In this document: in pieces, positions 23,391 to 32,273 of the stretch
How positions within the stretch are numbered: position 1 is the stretch's first letter
Layout: each line of letters starts with the position of its first letter
DNA from: Streptomyces sp. NBC_01224
GTDB taxonomy: Bacteria; Actinomycetota; Actinomycetes; Streptomycetales; Streptomycetaceae
DNA: 64,000 nt
Assembly (NCBI RefSeq): GCF_036002945.1
Contig: NZ_CP108529.1
Coordinates: 1,178,001-1,242,000 of the forward strand
Direction of reading: 5' to 3'
Position numbers and translations under genes: made by a program
The notes under the pieces: model-generated
Seen by the model: only the letters and a program-made list of their open reading frames with translations
What the model was told of the DNA's origin: nothing
Database searches by the model: none

Positions 23391-23873
23391 GTGACCGCCC
23401 CATCGCGTCGGCAGACGCGCATCTCTCACCCGCTCGTCGCGGCCTTCGTGCGGTTCGTCGTGTGCGGTGGTGGTGTCGGGCTGATGTCGAGCGGGGCGCT
23501 CGTCCTGCTCAGCGAGCGGATACCGATGGTTGTTGCCAACGCGCTGGTCGCCGTCGTTTCCACGGTCATCGCGACCGAGCTGCACCGGCGGGTCTCCTTC
23601 CGGAGTGAGCGGAAGGGGTGGGGGGTCCATCTTCAGTCCGGGGTGACGGTCGCGGTGAGCTATGCGTTCACGACCGGCGCGCTGCTCTGCCTGCACGCCG
23701 TACGACCCGAGCCCTCGGCCCTCGTCGAGCAGACGGTCTATCTGTCGGCATCCGCTCTGGCGGGTGTCGCACGCTTCGCGCTGCTGCGGGTTGTCGTCTT
23801 CGCCGACCGGAACCCGCCTCGATCGCGCGACGACTCACCACTGAGCAAGGTTGCGGTTGCGATGGCTGCGTGA
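23391..23873 (+). CDS. GtrA-like small membrane protein
   Basis: A 160-residue protein with four predicted transmembrane helices (about residues 18-37, 44-64, 80-100, 112-130) and the GtrA pattern: FVRFVVCGGGVGLMSSG at the first helix, IATELHRRVSFRS after the second and ARFALLRVVVF at the last. GtrA-family proteins help translocate or position polyprenyl-linked sugars for surface glycan assembly. The GTG start is preceded by GGAGG at 23379-23383. The next gene on the same strand is glycosyltransferase-like, which fits a shared role in cell-surface polymer modification. An octamer VNTR lies upstream. Confidence 0.8.
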   Translation: MTAPSRRQTRISHPLVAAFVRFVVCGGGVGLMSSGALVLLSERIPMVVANALVAVVSTVIATELHRRVSFRSERKGWGVHLQSGVTVAVSYAFTTGALLCLHAVRPEPSALVEQTVYLSASALAGVARFALLRVVVFADRNPPRSRDDSPLSKVAVAMAA

Positions 23874-23997
23874 GGGGTGCCGCATAAAGGAGCCCGTCCT
23901 GGTCTGCCCCAATCGGGTATGCCCCGTGGTCGGTCCGGTGGTCGCGCTGGTTGACTGTCATGGCTGAGCTGGACTGGATGAAGGGGCGTGCGGACGG

Positions 23998-25822
23998 ATG
24001 GCGTACGGGCGGGCCGGATGGGTGCGGGTGCCGGTGGGGGACGATGCGGCACGGTGGACGACCCGGGGCAAGTGCCTGCGCGTGCTCGTCGTTGTACACA
24101 ACGTGACCGCCGCGACCCGGCTGCTCGACGTGCTCCCCCTGTTCGACGACGACTGGCGTGTCCAGCTGCTGGTGACCTGTACGGGCTCCTCGGCATTCGC
24201 GGCCGGTACGGCCGAGTTGCTGTCCGACACCGGGGTGCCGGTCGTGCCGTACGAGCAGGCGACCGAGACGGGGGTGGATCTCGTCATCTCCGCCAGCTTT
24301 GGCGGCCAACTGGACTTCCCTGCCGGGAAGTTGGCCGTTCTCTCGCATGGTGTCGGCTACACTAAGAGGCTGGCGACACCGGACACCGGACACCGGACAC
24401 CGGACACCGGACACCGGGTCGGGGGCGGGGGCGGTGCCTGCGCCCGTCTTCGGGCTCGCGCCGGAGTGGCTTCTGTCGCAGGGCGTGCCCGTCGCGGACG
24501 CGCTCGTCCTCTCCCACCCCGAGCAGTACGAACGATTGCGCATCGCCTGCCCCGAGGCGGCGCCGACCGCCGTTCTCGCCGGGGACCCCTGCTTCGACCG
24601 GATGCTCGCCGCCCGGCCCTATCGCGAGCGCTTCCGCCGGGCGTTGGGGGTGCGGCCGGGGCAGCGGCTCGTACTGCTCAATTCGACCTGGAGCTCCGAT
24701 TCACTGGTCGGTGACGGCGCAGACGGCCGGGGCGGGGGTGACGTCGTGGCCGCGCTGCTGGATCGGGTCGCCACGGAGTTCCCCGTGGACGAGTACCGGT
24801 TCGCCGCCGTACTGCACCCGAACATCTGGCACGGACACGGACCCGGTCAGATCCGCGCCTGGCTCGATCGCGCGCGGCGCGGCGGGCTGGCGCTGATCGA
24901 TCCGCTGAAGGGGTGGCGGCAGGCTCTGCTGGCCGCCGATGCCGTGATCGGGGACCACGGTTCCGTCACCTACTACGCTGCCGCCCTCGGCACTCCTGTG
25001 CTCCTGGGGGCCGCGCCGCTCGACGCCCTCGATCCCGATGCGCCGATCTCCGCGTTCATGCGGGAGGCGCCGCGGCTCGACCCCGACGCGTCGCTGTCGG
25101 CGCAGATCGCGAGACTCATCCGCTGTCACCGGCCACTGTCGGGGCCTGCCGGGTTCACCACCTCCGTGCCGGGTGAATCAGCGGTCCGGTTGCGCAGGCT
25201 CTTCTACTCGATGATGGGTGCGCCGGAGCCCGGTTGGCCGGCTTCGCTGAAGCCCCTCCCGCTGCCCGATTACGAGGCCGGTACGGCCACCGTCCCCTTT
25301 CACGTACTGTCGGAGGTCCCCGGGCCGGGAGAGGTTGCGGTCAGTCGGCGGGCGGGCCCGCGGCCGACGGTGGGCCCGGGTCACGACGGGGAACTGCACG
25401 TTGCCGTGCACGAGGACACCCGTGACGTGGACCAGTTGGATCTGGCAGATGTCATTTTCCGGGACGGGGCACCTGACGACCCGCGCTTCGGCTCCCCATC
25501 GGTCTGGACCGCCGAAGTGCTCCGGCGCCATCAGGGCTGCTCCCTTGCGGCCTATGTGACCGGGCCGTCCGCGTGTGTGGTCCGGGTGCGTGGCGAAGAG
25601 CCGCTCCGGTTGGTGGCGGCGCCCGGCGCCGATGCGGGAGGCATGTCTGGTCTGGACCCCGCCGCGTACGCCTCTGCCCTGTACGCCTGGCTGGCCACCG
25701 GCAACCCCGGCGCGGCCGCAGCCGACAAACGCCTCACGCAAGCGATGGCCGACGGGCTCTCCGTGCGGACAGGTACGCGGCTTCACCGCGTACGGGTTGT
25801 TCCTCTGACACCCCCGGAATGA
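23998..25822 (+). pseudogene. glycosyltransferase/glycerophosphotransferase-like gene, frame broken at a heptamer repeat
   Basis: The coding sequence is split between two frames. The first (from 23998) encodes CLRVLVVVHNVTAATRLLDVL to LAVLSHGVGYTKRL; the second, shifted by one base, continues with VFGLAPEWLLSQGVPVADALVLSHPEQYERL, GDPCFDRMLA, LVLLNSTWSSDSL, HPNIWHGHGPGQIRAWLDRA and DAVIGDHGSVTYYAAALGTPVLLG. Together they make a GT-B-like protein of about 600 residues, related to CDP-glycerol glycerophosphotransferase-type enzymes. The break falls at six 7-nt repeats (24375-24416). With five or eight copies the two halves join in one frame. As written, translation would stop at 24714 after 238 residues. 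Phase-variable gene, recent pseudogene or assembly error are the options. Confidence 0.75.
24375..24416. repeat. heptanucleotide tandem repeat (6 copies of GACACCG)
   Basis: Six perfect copies of gacaccg lie inside the glycosyltransferase-like gene, at the junction between its two reading frames. Each unit changes the frame by one base. A G-rich tract (gggtcgggggcgggggcgg) follows directly. Confidence 0.95.
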
Positions 25823-25849
25823 CGGGGATGTCAGAGGCGGGAAGAGGGT

Positions 25850-27982
25850 TTACGGGGTGACACAGCGTTCTCTCATCCGCCGCAGATGCGACAGGTGGTA
25901 CTCCGCACGCTGGCCGTCGAGCGTTGCGATCGCCTCGTCGATCAGCGGCAGTGCCGCTTCGGTGTCCTCCTCGTCCAACCAGGTCTCGGCCAGATCGGTG
26001 AGAGTCCGGGCCGTGTTGTACGTATCGCCGCTCGCCCGGAAGTGGCGCAGTGCGGTCTGCAGCCTCTCGCGGGCCTCCCCGCCCTGTCCGAGCCCGCGCA
26101 GGGCTCGGCCGCGATGGCGTTCCAACAGGGCCTGGGCACGCGGCAGGTCGGCGGTTCCCTCGTCGTGTACGCCCATCGTGTTCAGGATGACGCCCGCTTC
26201 GTCGAAGCACTCGTAGGCCTCCTGGTAACGCCACTGACGCAGCCTGAGCAATCCCAGGAACTCCACGGCCGAGGCGTGGCCTCGCTTGTGGGCGGCCGAC
26301 TCCTCGGCCCGCGCAGCCGCCAGTGTCTCCGTCTCCGCTTCCTCCCAACGCCCCAACTCGGTCAGTGAGTGAGCCAGTTGTGCGTGGAGCGCTCCGGCGT
26401 CGAGGCTTCCCGGGAGATGGGCGTCGACGAGACGCGCTCCGATGCGCAGCGCCGGCAGCAGCATCTCGTGGTGGCCCGCCTTGAGCTGCAGCGGCCACAG
26501 GGAACGGCTCAGGCGTACGGCGGTGTCCGGGTCGCCGGACTCCTCGGCGCAGCGAACGGCTTCGACCAGGTTGCCCAGCTCCGCGAGCAACGCGTCGAGG
26601 GCGGCGCCCCGGTCCGCGTACCTCTGCCCGATCCGGTCCTCGGCGGGTGCCGGGACGCGCCAGCTCTCCGGGAGTGCCTGGTGGGCCGCCGATGTCGCCA
26701 GGTCCGCGTAGGCGAGCAGCGTGCGGGTGAGAGCCGCGGAGCAGGCCGCGATTCCGTCCTCGCGAATCGCTGTCGCCTCGGCGTGTGCGCGGACCCCCGG
26801 GCGGTAGTGGTAGCGGCTGATGTCGGTTCCGCTCCGGCTGCGTTCCAGGAGCATCCTGTCGGCGAGATCCGCCAGGAGTTCCGCCGTGACCGCCGGGTCC
26901 TGGCCGGTGGCCAGTCCGGCCGTCGCGGCGTCGAAGGCGGGCCAGCTGCGCAGTGCCATCAGCCGGTACAGTTTGGCGGATTCCGGCGTCAGGAACTGGT
27001 AGTTGTCCTCCGCCGCCCCTTGTACCGGGTCGCTGTCCGGTGCGGCCTGCCGCGGCGGAAGCGTGGGGGCGGAGAGCCAGTCCGCCGCGGCGCGCAGGGC
27101 GTACGGCGATCCGCCGCATCGCGCGAGCAGCGAAGGCAGCGTGGCGCGGGCTGCGGCGACGGTGGATTTGTCGGTGATATCGGTGAGCAGACGCACAGCA
27201 TCCTTGTCCGTGAGCGGACCGACGGGAACCCGTACGGCGTCGAGGCCGGGGAACGGGGTCCGGGCGACGACGATCGTGAACACCCCGGGCGCCGACGTGA
27301 GGAATGGTCTGACCTGCGCTGCGGAGTGCGCGTGATCGAGCACGACCAGGAGTTTGCGGTCCGCTGCGCAATGACGGAAGAACTCACCGAGCCGGTCGGT
27401 GGCGGTCGGCATCTCTTCGTCCCGCAAGCCCAGTTGGCGAAGCAGTGCGCGCAGTACGGTTCCGACGTCGCGTGCGCTCCCGGCGCCCCCGCCGCCGAGG
27501 TCGGCATAGATCTGGCCGTCCGGGAAGAGCCGGGTCGGCCGCGCTCCGAAGTGCACGGCAAGCGTGCTGGAACCCATGCCGTCCGGGCCGTGCACCAGGG
27601 CGAGCCGGGGCCTTCCGTCCGCGCGGCGGGTTGCCTCTCGCTGGAGTTGCTTCATCGCTTCCTTGCGGTCCGTGAAGAACCTTATGGAGGCGGGGAGGTG
27701 AGACTGCACGGCTCGGGCCGGATTCGGCCCTCCGTGCACTCTTGACGCGAACGCGCTCCAGGAGGCCGCGAGTTGCGGGTTGGTACGGATCTGCTCGTAG
27801 ACCATGCGGGCCACGTCGTCCCGTTCCTCAGGGGCGACGGGCGCGGGGACCTCCCGGCCGGCGATTCTCCGTACGACGCCGCCGGTCGACTCCCAGGCCC
27901 ACTTGCCGGCCTCGTTGGCCATCCCCGAACCAACTGCGCCGAGTACCGCCGAAATCGCCGCCACCGAAGTGGGATCGAGCAT
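25850..27982 (-). CDS. NB-ARC/STAND-like P-loop protein with TPR repeats and degenerate Walker A
   Basis: A 710-residue protein. A small N-terminal helical domain (SVAAISAVLGAVGSGMANEA, about 1-80) precedes an NB-ARC-like NTPase region and a C-terminal TPR array (about 470-700, e.g. LAHSLTELGRWEEAETETL and ALRGLGQGGEARERLQTAL). The P-loop reads HGPDGMGSSTLA at 131-142, so the invariant Lys is Ser138; Walker B is LLVVLDHA (D216). STAND proteins act as signal-triggered switches, and this one may bind nucleotide weakly or not at all. GAGGAG at 8-nt spacing supports the ATG at 27982. It is near, but not co-directional with, the Wadjet operon. Confidence 0.8.
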   Translation of the reverse strand: MLDPTSVAAISAVLGAVGSGMANEAGKWAWESTGGVVRRIAGREVPAPVAPEERDDVARMVYEQIRTNPQLAASWSAFASRVHGGPNPARAVQSHLPASIRFFTDRKEAMKQLQREATRRADGRPRLALVHGPDGMGSSTLAVHFGARPTRLFPDGQIYADLGGGGAGSARDVGTVLRALLRQLGLRDEEMPTATDRLGEFFRHCAADRKLLVVLDHAHSAAQVRPFLTSAPGVFTIVVARTPFPGLDAVRVPVGPLTDKDAVRLLTDITDKSTVAAARATLPSLLARCGGSPYALRAAADWLSAPTLPPRQAAPDSDPVQGAAEDNYQFLTPESAKLYRLMALRSWPAFDAATAGLATGQDPAVTAELLADLADRMLLERSRSGTDISRYHYRPGVRAHAEATAIREDGIAACSAALTRTLLAYADLATSAAHQALPESWRVPAPAEDRIGQRYADRGAALDALLAELGNLVEAVRCAEESGDPDTAVRLSRSLWPLQLKAGHHEMLLPALRIGARLVDAHLPGSLDAGALHAQLAHSLTELGRWEEAETETLAAARAEESAAHKRGHASAVEFLGLLRLRQWRYQEAYECFDEAGVILNTMGVHDEGTADLPRAQALLERHRGRALRGLGQGGEARERLQTALRHFRASGDTYNTARTLTDLAETWLDEEDTEAALPLIDEAIATLDGQRAEYHLSHLRRMRERCVTP

Positions 27983-28138
27983 GTCGCGCACTCCTCGTTC
28001 CCGGTGTTTCGCGCGGTGCGCCCTCCCCGGCACCGCCGCTTCCACCGTGCGGATCAACGTTAGCGTCAGACGGGTCGATATCCCTTGGACATGGCAATGC
28101 TGATCGTCCCGGCCTGACGCCCGAAAACCCCCCGTCCC

Positions 28139-28960
28139 TCAGGGCGCCTTGAACAGCTCCGGGAAGCGGGGAGCGAGCCAGGGTTTGCGGCCCCAGGCGA
28201 GGACACGGCCGCGGGCCATGGCTCCCCATGGGTTGCACCGGCCGAGCGCCATCAGGAGGAAGGTGACCGGCTCGATGAGGATGGTGCAGTCCGGGCGGGT
28301 GGGCGGCTGCGGGGTGACGGATACGACGCCCTCGGTGAAGGTGACGCCGAAGCGGGCGCCGCCCCACAGTCGGATCGTGTAGCGGGCGGTCAGCCGGGCG
28401 GTCGCAGCGGCATCGGTCACCCGGGGCATCGCCGTAATGAGGAAGGGCAGCGACAGTTCGACGCGCGTGCGGTCGAGCATGTGCGGGCGGCCCAGCGCAC
28501 GGGCGAGGTCGTAACCATGGCCGAGCATGTGTGTCAGCAGGTACGAGCCCAGTACCGCCTTGCTCATCGGGCCCAACGGGGTGACCACGTTCGCCTCCGT
28601 CGTGCACCCGTCCACCGCCGTGAGGTACGCGTCCGCGTGCGTCACGATCATCCCGGCCAGCGGCTCGGCGTCCCGCTCCTCGAAGTCGGCGAGCGCGCGC
28701 TCATTGGCCGCGGCCAGACTCTGCGGCGTTCCGTCCCCGTAGCTGCGTTCCTGCCCGGCCGCGATGTCGGCCATCAGCTCGTTGGCCTGCGCCAGATGCG
28801 CTGCCGCCTGCCCGACGGTCCACTCCGAGCCGGGCACCGGAACGCTCGTTTCGGCAACCCCGCGCAGCAGCGAGGCGATCTCCTCCGCTGTGGCGCGTAT
28901 CGCGTCGCCGAGCCCTTCGGGCAGCGTGCCTGGTACGTCGCGTCCGGTCATTGGTTCCAC
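28139..28960 (-). CDS. mycothiol-dependent maleylpyruvate isomerase-like (DinB-type) protein
   Basis: A protein of about 273 residues with the DinB/MDMPI four-helix metal-binding domain: GSEWTVGQAAAHLAQANEL at the start and SYLLTHMLGHGYDLARALGRP near residue 165 supply the His ligands. The C-terminal part (about 185-270, TRPDCTILIEPVTFLLMAL) resembles an SCP2-like lipid-binding domain. Members use mycothiol as cofactor or act as thiol-dependent transferases; the substrate here is unknown. GGGGAG lies 4 nt before the GTG at 28960, which gives VEPMTGRD; the ATG at 28951 is the alternative start. Confidence 0.75.
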   Translation of the reverse strand: MEPMTGRDVPGTLPEGLGDAIRATAEEIASLLRGVAETSVPVPGSEWTVGQAAAHLAQANELMADIAAGQERSYGDGTPQSLAAANERALADFEERDAEPLAGMIVTHADAYLTAVDGCTTEANVVTPLGPMSKAVLGSYLLTHMLGHGYDLARALGRPHMLDRTRVELSLPFLITAMPRVTDAAATARLTARYTIRLWGGARFGVTFTEGVVSVTPQPPTRPDCTILIEPVTFLLMALGRCNPWGAMARGRVLAWGRKPWLAPRFPELFKAP

Positions 28961-29424
28961 GTTTCTCCCCGCCTCGACCGCCTCTGCGCGCCGGATGCGC
29001 GCAGCCCGGCCGCAAACCTCGTCACGGATCACCCACGGTGCCCGTGGTACACAAGACCAGGTGGCGGGGCCCGCGACAAGAGGTCGGAGCACCAGCGCCG
29101 CGGGCGTCATCGACCAGCACATGGCGAGCAGGTCACCGGACCGTGTCCAGCAGTACGCCGACCTGGGCATCGAGTGCCTCGTCCGTTCCGGCAGCCGCGC
29201 ACGGAGGAGGCTCTCCGGTTCGGCCAAGGTGTCCCGCCGCCGTATACATGAAGCCCCGGCTGTCCGGCCACGCCTTCAGCCCGATCTCTCCATTCGTCTC
29301 GCCACCGCACGGGCCGTAAGACATTCCCCCCACCCTGCTGCGAGTCGCCACCCCACAATCACCCTCCGCTCATACGTGGCCATAGGAGACGATCCCGTCA
29401 GTTCATAGGCCAGAATGAGCGTCA
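28961..29424. other. intergenic region upstream of the Wadjet operon
   Basis: No supported gene is visible in these 464 nt. Open frames on both strands lack ribosome binding sites and read as Arg/Pro/Ser-rich shadows. The region must carry the divergent promoters of the DinB-type gene and of jetA. The composition near 29330-29424 is less GC-rich (cataggagacgatcccgtcagttcatagg), which fits a promoter, but no clear -35/-10 pair stands out. Confidence 0.4.
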
Positions 29425-31050
29425 ATGACAGCGATACCACCGGCCCCCGATCAGAGCGGAACGCCCCCGGGTCCCAGCCGTTACAGCGCCTTCGCTCACC
29501 TCACCGCCCCGAACTCGGCTCTCTACCGGCAGGTGATGGCGGCGTTCCTCGCCGCGAAGGAGCGGTTCGCGGTGCATCTGCGTCCCGAAGACGTGTACGC
29601 CGCTCTGCCGTCCGAGCATCGGCCGCCGGAGGCCGAGACCGTGGTGAAGGCCTTGGACAAGCTGGTGGAATGGGGAAATCTGCGGGCCGATCCGGACACC
29701 GCGCGGGTGACCGCTGTCGAGGATTTCTACCGCAAGCGGTTCATCTACCAGCTCACCGCGTCCGGCGAGGCGGCCGAGACGGCGCTCGCCGCCTACGACG
29801 AATCGCTGGGACGGCCCGGGGCTCTGCAGGCGGTCGCCCTGCGTGACATCATCACGCAGCTGCGCGCCCTGCTCGTCCTCGCAGCGGACGACGCGCCGGA
29901 CCCGGCCAAGACACATCTCGCACTGTTCACGTTGACCAGCCGTTTCGCGGCACTCGCGGACAACGCGCGGGCGTTCATGGGCTCCCTGCAGCGCACCATC
30001 GACCTGCACGACGTCGAAGTCGAGACGTTCCTCGCGTACAAGGACCAGTTGATCCAGTATCTGGAACGCTTCATCCAGGACCTGATCACGCTCGGCGCAC
30101 GCATCGCCCGGCTCGTCCTGGAGTTGGAGCACCGGGTCGAACCGCTGCTGCGGCTGGCCGCCGCCCGAGAGGCCGCCGATGCTTCGCCCGGAGAAACGGA
30201 ACAGGCCGAAGCCCGAGCGTTCGGGCAGTGGCAGGGCCGCTGGTCCGGACTCGCCTCCTGGTTCCTGTCCCGGGACGGCCGCGAGTCGCAGGCCCGGCTG
30301 CTGCGCGGCCGGGCACTCGGCGCGATTCCGCAACTGCTGGCCGTGGTCCGCTCACTGACCGAACGCCGGGCCGGGCGCTCGGACCGGTCCGCGGACTTCC
30401 GGACGCTGGCCCGCTGGTTCGCCGAAGCGCCCGACGACGAGACACGGCACCGGTTGTGGCGTGTGGCCTTCGGCCTCTACCCCGCCCGTCATCTCAGCAT
30501 CGACGCGGATTCCCTCGCCGCGCGCCAGGCATCCCCGACTCCGGCCTCGACCCCCTGGGCCGAGGCGGAGCCGCTGCGGATCAGTCCGCAGCTTCGGCGC
30601 AGCGGCAGTTACGAGAGGCGTGGAAAGGCGCGCAAGGTCGAGGACAGGACCGAGGCCCGGGAGTTGCTCGCCGCACTGGCGAGGAAACAGACCCAGGAGA
30701 CCGAAACGGCCCGTGCGCTGCTCGCCACCGGCGGTGAAACCCGTCTGTCACGACTCGGTACGCTGGACCCGCTCTCCTTCCAGTTGTTCCTCCAGCTGCT
30801 GGGCGATGCTCTTGCCTCGTGGCGGCCGGGCATGACAACGACTGCGGTGACCAGCAACGACGGCTCCATGGAGATCCGGCTCACCGCCCTGGGTGACGGC
30901 CGGACGGCCCGTATCGAGACTCCGGACGGGGTCTTCACCGGGCCCGACCACGGCGTCGAGATCACCGATCTGACCATGCCGGTGTCCCGGCGGCCGGCGG
31001 CCGGCCCACCGGTAGCGGCGGCGGCCGCGACACCCCTGGAGGCAGGATGA
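29425..31050 (+). CDS. jetA: Wadjet type II component JetA (TIGR02677/DUF2397 family)
   Basis: A 541-residue protein beginning SRYSAFAHLTAPNSALYRQVM and with winged-helix-like and helical segments (LDKLVEWGNLRADPDTARVT, DFYRKRFIYQLT). This is the TIGR02677 family, the kleisin-like subunit of type II Wadjet. In Wadjet, JetA, JetB and the SMC-like JetC form an MksBEF-like motor that recognises small circular DNA, and JetD cuts it. JetA is first of a four-gene operon, overlapping jetB by 4 nt (ATGA). No clear ribosome binding site precedes the ATG at 29425, so the start has some uncertainty. Family assignment is from characteristic motifs and the invariant gene order. Confidence 0.9.
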   Translation: MTAIPPAPDQSGTPPGPSRYSAFAHLTAPNSALYRQVMAAFLAAKERFAVHLRPEDVYAALPSEHRPPEAETVVKALDKLVEWGNLRADPDTARVTAVEDFYRKRFIYQLTASGEAAETALAAYDESLGRPGALQAVALRDIITQLRALLVLAADDAPDPAKTHLALFTLTSRFAALADNARAFMGSLQRTIDLHDVEVETFLAYKDQLIQYLERFIQDLITLGARIARLVLELEHRVEPLLRLAAAREAADASPGETEQAEARAFGQWQGRWSGLASWFLSRDGRESQARLLRGRALGAIPQLLAVVRSLTERRAGRSDRSADFRTLARWFAEAPDDETRHRLWRVAFGLYPARHLSIDADSLAARQASPTPASTPWAEAEPLRISPQLRRSGSYERRGKARKVEDRTEARELLAALARKQTQETETARALLATGGETRLSRLGTLDPLSFQLFLQLLGDALASWRPGMTTTAVTSNDGSMEIRLTALGDGRTARIETPDGVFTGPDHGVEITDLTMPVSRRPAAGPPVAAAAATPLEAG

Positions 31051-32273
31051 CCACCCCTCTCGCCGAGGTGCTGGAGGGACAGCGTGCCGCCGAGGTGAGG
31101 CGGGCGGCGCGCGCCCTACTGAAGGAGCCGCTGCTGCGGGCCGCCGGTCCGAGTGCCGATGCGTTCCGGCTCGTCCGACAGCACGCCTCCGAACTGCGAG
31201 AATGGTTCGACCGCAACACCGGCTGGCGCCTTCAGGTGGATGCGGAGACCGCCCGGCTGTACCGGACACCGGGCACCCTCGACGACGCCTCTCATCCGGC
31301 GCGCGAGGCGAGCCGCGCCGCAGTACCGTTCACCCGCCGCCGCTATGTGCTTCTGTGCCTGGCACTTGCCTGCCTGGAACGCGGCGAGAATCAGATCGCG
31401 CTGGGCCGTCTCGCCGAGCAGGTGGTCCTGGATGCCGCCGATCCGCAACTCCTCGCGGCCGGTGTCGCCTTCACCCTTGAGCGGCGCGACGAGCGTCTGG
31501 ACCTCGCGGCAGTGGTGCGGCTGCTGCTCCGGTACGGCGTGCTGCGCCGGGTGGCCGGTGAGGAGGACGCCTACGTGAGCGGGTCCGGCGATGTTCTCTA
31601 TGACGTGGAGCGCCGGGTACTGGCCGGAATGCTGGCCACCCGTGTGGGGCCGTCGCTCGTGGCCGCCGAGAGCGCCGACGAGCGGCTGGCCGAGCTCACC
31701 GCCGAAACGGCACTGGACAGCGACGACCTGCGTTTCCGCGCCCTGCGGCGCTCGTTGACCCGTCGACTGCTGGACGATCCGGTGCTCTACTACGACGAGC
31801 TCACGGATACCGAACTGGCCTATCTCACCCGGCAGCGCGGCTTTCTGACGGCCCGTATCACGGAACTCACCGGGCTGGTGGCGGAGGTGCGGGCCGAAGG
31901 GATCGCCATGGTCGATCCGTACGACGACCTCGCCGACCTCCGGATGCCCGAGCAGGGCACCCGTGGTCACATCACGCTGCTGCTCACCGAGCGTCTGGCA
32001 GCCGTCGCGGGCCCGGTGTCATTCGTCGAGCTCCAGCAGTGGGTACGTGAACTTGCCGCGGTGCATGGCGGGTTCTGGTCCAAGGCGGCCCGGGAACCGG
32101 GATCCGAACCGGAGTTGGTGGAACAGGCCGTGGAGCGGCTGACCGCCCTGGGGCTCGTGTCCCGTACGGCCGACGGCGTCGCACCGCGCCCGGCACTCGC
32201 CCGCTATGCCGTGGGCGAGGCCGTCGTTCTCGACCCCGGTGTGTCCACGACCCGAAAGGCGCCGAAGCGTTGA
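31047..32273 (+). CDS. jetB: Wadjet type II component JetB (TIGR02678/DUF2398 family)
   Basis: A 408-residue protein with winged-helix character, including FRLVRQHASELREWFDRNTGW, RRYVLLCLALACLERGE and the conserved LLDDPVLYYDELTDTELAYL. This matches the TIGR02678 family, the KITE-like (MksE/MukE-type) subunit of type II Wadjet that would bridge JetA and the JetC heads. The ATG lies in the jetA stop (ATGA) with GGAGG at 31038-31042, and the gene itself overlaps the TTG start of jetC by 4 nt. The tight coupling implies fixed stoichiometry. Confidence 0.92.
   Translation: MTTPLAEVLEGQRAAEVRRAARALLKEPLLRAAGPSADAFRLVRQHASELREWFDRNTGWRLQVDAETARLYRTPGTLDDASHPAREASRAAVPFTRRRYVLLCLALACLERGENQIALGRLAEQVVLDAADPQLLAAGVAFTLERRDERLDLAAVVRLLLRYGVLRRVAGEEDAYVSGSGDVLYDVERRVLAGMLATRVGPSLVAAESADERLAELTAETALDSDDLRFRALRRSLTRRLLDDPVLYYDELTDTELAYLTRQRGFLTARITELTGLVAEVRAEGIAMVDPYDDLADLRMPEQGTRGHITLLLTERLAAVAGPVSFVELQQWVRELAAVHGGFWSKAAREPGSEPELVEQAVERLTALGLVSRTADGVAPRPALARYAVGEAVVLDPGVSTTRKAPKR

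Noticed and set aside
23191..24416. Tandem arrays considered as CRISPR
   Set aside because: Units are only 8 and 7 nt, directly abutting with no spacers, and no cas genes are present.
24375..24416. Programmed ribosomal frameshifting at the heptamer repeat
   Set aside because: No slippery heptamer with a downstream pseudoknot is evident, and the repeat itself explains the shift by copy-number change; not excluded experimentally.
28764..29408. Plus-strand frame between the DinB-type gene and jetA
   Set aside because: It starts inside the DinB-type gene as its antisense and has no motif, ribosome binding site or compositional support.
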